Shown here: positions 1 through 5,352 of the stretch, in pieces
Layout of the letters: the number at the start of each line of letters is the position of its first letter
How positions within the stretch are numbered: position 1 is the first letter of the stretch
The notes under the pieces: model-generated
Databases searched by the model: none
The model's input: the letters and a program-made list of their open reading frames with translations, nothing else
Told to the model about the DNA's origin: nothing
Origin: an uncultured Lachnospiraceae bacterium
GTDB taxonomy: Bacteria > Bacillota > Clostridia > Lachnospirales > Lachnospiraceae
DNA: 37,621 nt
Direction: 5' to 3'
NCBI GenBank assembly: GCA_934432885.1
Contig: CAKRYY010000030.1
Location: 1-37,621, forward strand
Translations under genes and position numbers: made by a program

Positions 1-55
1 ATAGAGCGTTTGGCTACGGACCAAAAGGTCGGGGGTTCGAATCCTCTAACGCACG
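1..55 (+). tRNA. tRNA-Arg(ACG), 5' end cut off by the window
   Basis: The window opens inside the D loop. The anticodon stem is TTTGG/CCAAA (9-13 and 21-25), and its loop CTACGGA puts anticodon ACG at 16-18, which reads CGU arginine codons. The T arm is GGGGG-TTCGAAT-CCTCT (31-47), the 3' acceptor strand is AACGCAC (48-54) and the discriminator base is G55. CCA is not encoded. The 5' acceptor strand and most of the D arm lie outside the window. Confidence 0.9.
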
Positions 56-61
56 GTATAG

Positions 62-95
62 AAAACCTCGTAATCGTAAGGATTACGGGGTTTTT
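62..95 (+). terminator. Intrinsic terminator of the tRNA transcript
   Basis: A 14-bp stem (62-75 with 81-94, one T-G wobble) closes a 5-base loop. The 3' arm ends in GGGG followed by TTTTT. It lies seven bases after the tRNA. Confidence 0.85.
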
Positions 96-136
96 GTGTA
101 ATGAGAAATTTCTATTGCATAAAAATATGGATGTAC

Positions 137-165
137 TTGCAAAATGCAGTGGATAAAGATATAAT
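137..165 (+). promoter_or_regulatory. Sigma-A promoter for a small RNA
   Basis: TTGCAA (137-142), a 17-base spacer and a perfect TATAAT (160-165). No convincing coding sequence follows; the transcript would begin near 172 and meet a terminator about 90 bases later. Confidence 0.7.
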
Positions 166-171
166 AATTGT

Positions 172-268
172 AGATAGGGAAAGCCAGAGAAGCGGCTACC
201 CTCAAGAAATAAACATACTGTTTTTACAAACAGCCGTCACTACTGCGAATAGTGGCGGCTATTTTTAT
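172..268 (+). ncRNA. Candidate antisense antitoxin RNA, about 95 nt
   Basis: The transcript is bounded by the TATAAT promoter upstream and by a terminator hairpin: 11-bp stem at 232-242/250-260 with one wobble, then ATTTTTATTT. It converges on a small hydrophobic ORF on the minus strand (386-454). A toxin mRNA reading through to the same bidirectional hairpin would be complementary to this RNA over its whole length. Convergent 3'-overlapping pairs of this kind are the usual layout of Firmicute type I toxin-antitoxin loci. The role is inferred from layout. A 63-codon frame across the region (101-292) spans both promoter and terminator and is not credible as a gene. Confidence 0.55.
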
Positions 269-394
269 TTCATAGAAAAATCCGTCCTATGAAATAAGAA
301 CGCTCCGCGTGGAGCGCACTGCGGCGGAAATGAATTGCGTCGTTAAAACGACCCGCCGCAGGCGGAGAATCCTGCAAGCAGGATTCTATTTTAT
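265..394 (+). repeat. Dispersed intergenic repeat, copy A
   Basis: It starts with a hairpin with a perfect 11-bp stem (265-275/287-297). A GC-rich middle follows, containing GCGGAAATGAAT (near 314-325). It ends in a perfect 10-bp palindromic hairpin (AGAATCCTGC-AA-GCAGGATTCT, 366-387) and a T-rich tail. The same order of parts recurs near 1779, 5199 and, partially, 12277 and 13655. Here it lies between the toxin-like ORF and the antisense RNA, and it supplies the ORF's last codons and stop. Confidence 0.65.
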
Positions 395-454
395 TTTCCC
401 CTTGAAAACTGTATAACACAATCCTACAAGAAATAAATCAGAATATGTAATCAT
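386..454 (-). CDS. Small hydrophobic peptide, type I toxin-like, probably degenerate
   Basis: This is a 22-codon ORF starting MITYSDLF and ending YTVFKGKIK. A strong Shine-Dalgarno (AAGGAGGG, complement of 463-470) lies before the ATG. A short hydrophobic stretch followed by a lysine-rich end is the pattern of the small putative holin-like toxins of Firmicutes, which are usually around 30 residues or more with one full membrane helix. Only about 11 hydrophobic residues remain, too few to span a membrane, and the last codons and stop (TAG, 386-388) fall within repeat copy A. I infer a decayed toxin shortened internally and at its end. The promoter, structured leader and convergent antisense RNA are still recognisable. 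Family assignment rests on memory of the motif and on layout. Confidence 0.5.
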   Translation of the reverse strand: MITYSDLFLVGLCYTVFKGKIK

Positions 455-462
455 TGGTAACG

Positions 463-508
463 CCCTCCTTTCTTTCGTCTGGAGGGTTAGCCCCTCCGAA
501 AAGGAGGG
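463..508 (-). promoter_or_regulatory. Leader with alternating CCCTCC/GGAGGG blocks that can hide the ribosome site
   Basis: Read on the minus strand, four blocks alternate: CCCTCC (508-503), GGAGGG (497-492), CCCTCC (486-481), GGAGGG (468-463). The last is the Shine-Dalgarno of the 22-codon ORF. Pairing block 1 with 2 and block 3 with 4 closes the ribosome site; pairing block 2 with 3 frees it. These are mutually exclusive folds. Confidence 0.55.
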
Positions 509-542
509 TAAGCCGCCTGGCTCTCTGGTTTCCCATAATCAT

Positions 543-571
543 AATATAATACAGAAACTTATAAGAAACAA
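543..571 (-). promoter_or_regulatory. Promoter of the toxin-like transcript
   Basis: On the minus strand, TTGTTT (571-566), a 17-base spacer and TATATT (548-543). Transcription would begin near 536, giving a leader of about 80 bases that contains the alternating blocks. Confidence 0.5.
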
Positions 572-629
572 TATTGATTGAAAAAACGTTATTGAAAGGC
601 GTAAAAAAGCACACCCCAGATGCCGCTTA

Positions 630-638
630 TGTTATACT
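630..638 (+). promoter_or_regulatory. Extended -10 promoter
   Basis: TG-T-TATACT (630-638). There is no clear -35 at the right distance. It lies 35 bases before the chosen start at 673, so the longer in-frame start at 620 would precede the transcript and is unlikely. Confidence 0.45.
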
Positions 639-672
639 ATAACTATAGAAAGGCGATGAGTGGGAGGAAAGC

Positions 673-1084
673 TGTGGGAAAAGATACGCGTCTGGTCAAT
701 ATATATGTAAAGATACATAATAAGAAGAATTTGACGCTGGATGACATGAGGTATCTGGCAGAGTATGACCCGGTATGCTTTGAAAAGACATGCAAAAACA
801 TTGTATACAATATACCGGAGGCAAAACCGGTTATGGAGCCAAAGCTTCCTGCGGTTGTCAAAAACACATCAAAGCCGGAGCCTGTGGAGCAGCAGGGAAT
901 TGATGTAATTCTGGATAATTTGAAGCGTCTGGAGATTGACGAGTTCCCCGTTGCAAATCTTGATGCCGAGCAGGTAATGGCTCTGCTTGGAAACTTATAT
1001 ATGGAAATGCTGTTCCCACACAATGATATTGATACGTTTATGAGCGTGGAGGAGAGCAGGCCTTTGTTTGATAAGAAGGCATAG
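673..1084 (+). CDS. Hypothetical protein, 137 aa
   Basis: The function is not recognised. I place the start at GTG 673, behind GGGAGG at 661-666, because the longer in-frame starts at 620 and 656 precede or sit near the promoter -10 and lack a well-spaced ribosome site. The protein is soluble with no signal peptide. Its first 50 residues (VGKDTRLVNIYV, then LTLDDMRYLAEYDPVCF) look like a small helical domain. A Pro/Lys/Glu-rich linker and a helical C-terminal half follow (IDVILDNLKRLE, DAEQVMALLGNLYMEMLF). It is likely monocistronic or read on into the DUF1697 gene 50 bases downstream. I recall similar short proteins as conserved hypotheticals of Lachnospiraceae, without a function. Confidence 0.7.
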
Positions 1085-1134
1085 TGTATTTTACCAGTCT
1101 TACACATTCAATAAAATAAAAATGAGGTGCGATT

Positions 1135-1674
1135 ATGAAAAGATACATCGCTTTATTAAGAGGCGTTAATATAAGTGGAAAAAACAAAATATCCATGCCG
1201 GAGTTAAAAGCGGCCTTTATAGCGAAGGGCTATGAGGATGTGCGGACACATCTCAACAGCGGAAATGTTATTTTTTCAACTGATGATACAGAAGAAGAGG
1301 CTCTTGCAGCAAAAATCAGTGAGTTGATACGAACAGGCTTTGAATTGGACATTCCTGTTTTTGTTATTTTGCAGGAGAGATGGGCAGAATTATTGGATGA
1401 AGCGCCAGACTGGTGGGGAACGGATGATAAAGAATTATATGACAATTTAATTTTTATAATTCCTCCTGCCACTGCAAAGGAAATTGCGGAAAAAATAGGC
1501 GAGCCGACAAAGGAACTGGAACGGGTGCTTGTCCATAAAAATGTTATATTCTGGTCCTTTGACAGAAAAAAATATGCGAAGGCGAATTACTGGAAAAAAA
1601 CTGCGGACGAAGAGGTCCGTGATGCACTCACAATCCGGACAGCCAATACGCTTAAAAAGATAGCAGGTATGTAG
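1135..1674 (+). CDS. DUF1697 family protein
   Basis: This 179-residue protein begins with the DUF1697 signature: RYIALLRGVNISGKNK at the N terminus, then the LNSGNVIFS block near residues 40-49 and YWKKTA near the C terminus. The family is usually about 175-180 residues, so it is full length. It is a cytoplasmic protein of unknown biochemical role. The ribosome site GAGGTG stands seven bases before the ATG. The gene is AT-richer than the large genes to its right, which fits its accessory, patchy distribution. No operon partner is evident; a short ORF and a repeat follow before the convergent gene at 1893. Confidence 0.85.
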   Translation: MKRYIALLRGVNISGKNKISMPELKAAFIAKGYEDVRTHLNSGNVIFSTDDTEEEALAAKISELIRTGFELDIPVFVILQERWAELLDEAPDWWGTDDKELYDNLIFIIPPATAKEIAEKIGEPTKELERVLVHKNVIFWSFDRKKYAKANYWKKTADEEVRDALTIRTANTLKKIAGM

Positions 1675-1727
1675 CAATATATATAAATGTATATGGCTGC
1701 AGGATGGACTTTAGGAGGAAGGTACGG

Positions 1728-1808
1728 ATGAAAAGCATTGCTGAAAATATAAATATACGGGGCAGATTTTATTATTTACTTATAGGAAACTTCATTTCCA
1801 TAAGTTAA
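1728..1808 (+). pseudogene. Short ORF (26 codons) cut by a repeat; likely gene remnant
   Basis: A strong ribosome site (AGGAGGAAGG, near 1713-1722) precedes ATG 1728. The peptide begins MKSIAENINIRGRF. After about 17 codons the reading enters the 5' hairpin of repeat copy B (1779 on) and stops at 1806-1808. I read it as the first part of a gene whose remainder was lost when the repeat arrived, or as a chance ORF. The product is not identifiable. Confidence 0.3.
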
Positions 1809-1892
1809 AATGGATGCGCATAACGCGCAAGTAGAATATGTCGCTGCGTGACTGCGCGTTAGCGCGAGAATCTCGCAAGCAGGATTCTATTT
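1779..1892 (+). repeat. Dispersed intergenic repeat, copy B
   Basis: The 5' hairpin is CTTATAGGAAA/TTTCCATAAG (1779-1789/1795-1804). The middle contains GGATGCGCA. The 3' hairpin is AGAATCTCGC-AA-GCAGGATTCT (1867-1888), followed by ATTTTT. It fills the gap between two convergent genes and could serve both as a terminator. Confidence 0.65.
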
Positions 1893-2513
1893 TTATATAA
1901 AATATTCAATCGTTTTCACATCTGTCAGCCGCGTACGCTCATTAAACAGCAGAACGGCTTCGCGTTCTTCCATTTTTCCAAGCGCATATAGCGTATCGCT
2001 TTCCTGATTAAAATAAGAAAAGGGAACGATGCGGTTGTAGGAGGCTGGATGCGTCAGCGTGATAATAACATCCTTTTGCGGAAACGGAGTATCTATGTAA
2101 TAGGGGTCGAACATCAGGACTGCACCATCGACTGCACCGGTCAAAAGGACATAGTGCGGCTCGTCAAGATATAATCGGACGACAGCTACGCCGCCGCGCT
2201 TCAGTGCATCGTAAATCTCACTGTTTTCGTTAATGAAAACATGTTCACCGGAAAGGTAGCGGCTGACAATGGGAAGTTTTCCCGTTTTGCCAAAGCCGGA
2301 AAACCAGTTGCTTAAGAACATCATGGCAGTGCAGGAGGTGCCGCTTTTTCCGGGCGAGCCCTCAGCGCCGTAGCAGTCGAGGCAATATAGCATGATATTG
2401 CGGATGATTTCCGGAGGAATCTCCTCACGCTCAAAAAGGAAGCTGACTGCATTTGACATGGAGGTCGGTCCGCAGTCATATTCGGTTAACTGATAATGCA
2501 GTGGATTTTTCAT
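1893..2513 (-). CDS. Peptidase C39-like (papain-fold) protein
   Basis: This 206-residue soluble protein opens with HYQLTEYDCGPTSMSNA, the catalytic-cysteine block of C39-like papain-fold peptidases (Cys14). Candidate partners are His120 (EPHYVLLTG) and Asp136 (FDPYY), in the order and spacing expected for the C-H-D triad. There is no signal peptide and no ABC-transporter domain, so it is a stand-alone member rather than a bacteriocin exporter. It lies four bases downstream of the M20 peptidase gene in the same orientation, so the two are probably one transcript; both could act on small peptides. The substrate is unknown. Confidence 0.75.
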   Translation of the reverse strand: MKNPLHYQLTEYDCGPTSMSNAVSFLFEREEIPPEIIRNIMLYCLDCYGAEGSPGKSGTSCTAMMFLSNWFSGFGKTGKLPIVSRYLSGEHVFINENSEIYDALKRGGVAVVRLYLDEPHYVLLTGAVDGAVLMFDPYYIDTPFPQKDVIITLTHPASYNRIVPFSYFNQESDTLYALGKMEEREAVLLFNERTRLTDVKTIEYFI

Positions 2514-2517
2514 AAGG

Positions 2518-3630
2518 CTACTCCTTTGAAAGAATCAGGGCACGGACAAGCTGCGCCGCTTTTTCCAATTCTGAAATGCTTGTATATTCTTCACAGGAAT
2601 GACAGTTGTTCATACCGGCGGCAACGACCAGACCCTGAATACCATGCTCAAAAAAAGGATTGTTGTCGCTTCCCCCATAGGTGCGCTCCAGTGTGCCGGA
2701 AAGCCCAAGCTGCGCGCAGGCGTTCTGGAAACGGACGGCGACAGGGGCGGTGGTGGCTACGCAGTAGGCACGGCAGAGCGTTTTGGTTTCGAATTCTGCT
2801 GCTGCGCCGATTTTCTGTGCGCAGGAGAGACAGACTGCTTTGATGTCCTTTAGCTTTTTGCGCGCGCTTTCATCTGAAAAGCTGCGCACCTCACCGGTAA
2901 TAGTGCAATGCTCTGGTACGATATTATCGGCATTTCCACCATTTATGGTTCCGATATTTATGGTTGCGTCATCAACCTTGCCGCAGGGAATTCTGGAAAT
3001 GGCGTCTGCTGCTGCCTTGATTGCATGGATGCCGTCCTGCGGAGAAAAAGCGGCATGTGCGGAGCGTCCGTGAAAAACCGCCTGAAAGGACAAGATAGAG
3101 GGCGCCTGATAGGCAGCGCGCCCGACAGCTCCGCTCAGGTCAAAAACATAGGCTTCCCTGGATTTGAGCATGGAAAAATCAAACTGCTTTATACCGGTGC
3201 AGTAGGTCTCTTCGGAAACGCTGAAGAGAAGCTCAAGGGGACGATGCTCCTTTTTTTCAGAGAGCACACTGCGGAGCGCTTCTAAAATGACACAGACCCC
3301 GGAAAGGTCATCCGCTCCGAGTACGGTCGTGCCGTCAGAGGTCATGCGTCCGTCGGGATGCAGGATACAGGTTTTTCCAAGTGCGGGAGAGACGGTGTCC
3401 AGATGTGCTGAGAGCAGAAGCGGGGAAAGCCCGGGTGTTCCGCCGATATAGGCATACAGATTTCCTGCATTTCCACCGATTTGCACGCCCGCAGCATCCT
3501 CCTGCGAGGAGATGCCAAGCTCTTTCAGCTTTTGCTTCAGTCTGTCACACAGCGCCCGTTCAGAGAGGGAGGGGCTGTCAATAGCGGCAAGCTCGCAGAA
3601 AAGCGACTGTAACCGTTCTTTTTCTATCAA
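2518..3630 (-). CDS. M20 family metallopeptidase (peptidase T-like)
   Basis: This 370-residue protein has the two-zinc M20 motifs in order: AHLDTV (His76, Asp78), LGADD (Asp107), SEE (Glu140-Glu141), a zinc-side Asp at VFDLSG (164) and a C-terminal His in NNCHSCEEYT. The dimerisation domain lies between (GRSAHAAFSPQDGIHA). It looks complete and is closest to the PepT-like/YqjE group, so an aminopeptidase acting on short peptides is the best guess. The start is TTG at 3630, preceded by GAAGGTG at six bases; no ATG or GTG fits as well. The gene is followed after four bases by the C39-like gene and is driven by the TTGACA/TATATT promoter just upstream. Confidence 0.88.
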   Translation of the reverse strand: MIEKERLQSLFCELAAIDSPSLSERALCDRLKQKLKELGISSQEDAAGVQIGGNAGNLYAYIGGTPGLSPLLLSAHLDTVSPALGKTCILHPDGRMTSDGTTVLGADDLSGVCVILEALRSVLSEKKEHRPLELLFSVSEETYCTGIKQFDFSMLKSREAYVFDLSGAVGRAAYQAPSILSFQAVFHGRSAHAAFSPQDGIHAIKAAADAISRIPCGKVDDATINIGTINGGNADNIVPEHCTITGEVRSFSDESARKKLKDIKAVCLSCAQKIGAAAEFETKTLCRAYCVATTAPVAVRFQNACAQLGLSGTLERTYGGSDNNPFFEHGIQGLVVAAGMNNCHSCEEYTSISELEKAAQLVRALILSKE

Positions 3631-3683
3631 TCAAAACACCTTCTTTCCAAAATAAATCCTACTAATCATATAGAATATATGCA

Positions 3684-3712
3684 AATATACAAAAAGCCAT
3701 TTCAAATGTCAA
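3684..3712 (-). promoter_or_regulatory. Strong sigma-A promoter of the M20/C39 pair
   Basis: On the minus strand, a consensus TTGACA (3712-3707), a 17-base spacer and TATATT (3689-3684), about 50 bases before the TTG start. Confidence 0.75.
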
Positions 3713-3722
3713 TATAGAGAGA

Positions 3723-5117
3723 CTATAGATAGAGCCATTCTCCATTCCAGAGGTTTATCCCGTTTACATAATGAGGAATGACAACTGCGCCCAGTGTCAG
3801 GAAAAGCCCTGCGGTAAGAAAAAGGATAAGTCCGCCCATTATAAGCGGTCTGATAAAGGGACGCAGAGCCGTGAAGGGAAGGCTCTGCGTAAGCAGCATT
3901 GCGAGCTTGTCAAAGCCGAGCGTGATAAAGTACATGAAGGGAAGCAGCATTGGCATAATGTAGCGTCCCTGCGGCTGATAGTCACTTGTATAAGAGTAAT
4001 AAATGCACAGAGCAAGCGGAATCAGCGTGCCTGCAAGCATAGCTGCGTGAAAGAGCAGACGGAAGCAAAGCGGCTTTTCTGTATCCTTTGCAGGCAGAAG
4101 TGAAAACAGCCAGCCAAAGCCAAAAATCCGATAATACCAGATATAGAGGAAGGGGAGTGTTGGCAGCGTCATAGGGCCGAAGCGTGCAACAAAGCTGTTC
4201 CAGAGAAAATAGAAGAAATCCATTCCCATAAGCATATCGCGCAGGGACACGCCGGAAGCGGCGAGCGTGACGCGGGTAGCGGGACTGTATTGCGGCAGCG
4301 CCGTTTGAATGGCATTTTCCATGCGGGCTCTCAGACCGAGAAAGTCTCCGTTGTGAATAAAATAGCTGCGGACAAACCACCAGCCTGCGCCGAGCAGGAC
4401 AAGGGCAGAAATCAGTAGTCCTTTTTGCAGGAGAGGACGCCATGAAACATAAAAATGTCCGGCATCATCCTTTTGAATATGAGAAAAGAAAAACAGCAAA
4501 ATCGCAGTTACGATAAGACCATAGGCATTATAATAGGAAAGCGCGCAGAAGATAATGCCGAGGGCAAGGAGGATACAATCCCGCCGCTCCCAGCTTTTCT
4601 GCCATCCGCGCACGCAGGCATATAAAATCATGGCTCCCGCCATGGATGCCATGGAATCCGTATTGACATACGAATGAAGGAAAAGATTCTGCGGCAGAAA
4701 CATGACAAGAATAGAAAAAAGCCAACTGCTCCACTCGCTGGAAAACAGAAGCAGGGAAAGCCTGCGGACATAAACTGCCATAATCACGCCGAACAGGACA
4801 TTGACCATGCGGGCGAACAGGAGCAGGAGCTGGTTCTTTTCTGTAAAAAGACTTACAAATCGCAGCAGCCAGCCCTGTATGATATAAGGAAGAATGGGCT
4901 GAAAGGCATAGGAGCCGCCATAGCCGCCGATTGCAACCTCAAATTCCTCGCCGGTGGGAAGTGTGCCGTATTTGCAGATAAACTGCGCAACCTTGAAGCG
5001 GTTTACCTCATCTGGCGGGTCGCCGAAGGGCTGCAGGACGGCAAATGCCGTAATGGCAAGAAAAACGGTTATATAAAAAAGAAGATTGAGAAGCTTTGTC
5101 CTTTTCAAAGTCTGCAT
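3723..5117 (-). CDS. GT-C type integral membrane glycosyltransferase (DUF2142/PMT-like)
   Basis: This 464-residue protein has about ten or more hydrophobic helices. After the first helix comes QPFGDPPDEVNRFKVAQF, which carries the acidic D-x-P-D-E loop characteristic of lipid-linked-sugar-using GT-C enzymes (DUF2142/GT39-like). Such enzymes move a sugar from a polyprenyl carrier onto an extracytoplasmic acceptor; the acceptor here is unknown. I start at ATG 5117 (MQTLKRTK) because AAAGGA stands five bases before it. The in-frame ATG at 5174 has no ribosome site and sits on the promoter. It has no sugar-biosynthesis neighbours, so it may act on a wall polymer made elsewhere. Confidence 0.78.
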   Translation of the reverse strand: MQTLKRTKLLNLLFYITVFLAITAFAVLQPFGDPPDEVNRFKVAQFICKYGTLPTGEEFEVAIGGYGGSYAFQPILPYIIQGWLLRFVSLFTEKNQLLLLFARMVNVLFGVIMAVYVRRLSLLLFSSEWSSWLFSILVMFLPQNLFLHSYVNTDSMASMAGAMILYACVRGWQKSWERRDCILLALGIIFCALSYYNAYGLIVTAILLFFFSHIQKDDAGHFYVSWRPLLQKGLLISALVLLGAGWWFVRSYFIHNGDFLGLRARMENAIQTALPQYSPATRVTLAASGVSLRDMLMGMDFFYFLWNSFVARFGPMTLPTLPFLYIWYYRIFGFGWLFSLLPAKDTEKPLCFRLLFHAAMLAGTLIPLALCIYYSYTSDYQPQGRYIMPMLLPFMYFITLGFDKLAMLLTQSLPFTALRPFIRPLIMGGLILFLTAGLFLTLGAVVIPHYVNGINLWNGEWLYL

Positions 5118-5179
5118 AAAAATCCTTTCGTTAATTTCATGGCTGTGTGTACTTGCAATAGACTGGAAACTCATGTAAA

Positions 5180-5188
5180 ATTATAACA
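5180..5188 (-). promoter_or_regulatory. Extended -10 promoter of the membrane glycosyltransferase
   Basis: TG-T-TATAAT on the minus strand (5188-5180). The -35 is weak. The promoter abuts the 5' end of repeat copy C. Confidence 0.5.
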
Positions 5189-5198
5189 GAAATTTTTA

Positions 5199-5326
5199 TT
5201 GTGTAATAGAAAATTCCTTCGAATTTCCTATCACGCAATAAAATAAGATGCGCAGCTCGCGGAGATGAATCATTTTGCCTCGCAGGCACCGTTCGCGCGC
5301 AGAGAGTTTGCAAGCAGACTCTTTTT
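5199..5326 (+). repeat. Dispersed intergenic repeat, copy C
   Basis: The 5' hairpin pairs 5199-5216 with 5221-5238 around loop CTTC. The middle reads AGATGCGCAGCTCGCGGAGATGAAT. The 3' hairpin is AGAGTTTGC-AA-GCAGACTCT (5303-5322), followed by TTTTT. It lies between divergent genes, so its 3' hairpin would sit in the leader of the c-di-GMP gene, 27 bases before the start. Confidence 0.65.
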
Positions 5327-5352
5327 CAAAAGTAATATGACGGGGGAATAAA

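Noticed and set aside
101..292. 63-codon ORF on plus after the tRNA
   Set aside because: It has no ribosome site and runs across a perfect promoter and a terminator hairpin, so a small RNA explains the region better.
620..672. Longer N terminus for the gene at 673
   Set aside because: The ATG at 620 lies upstream of the promoter -10 at 633-638 and lacks a ribosome site.
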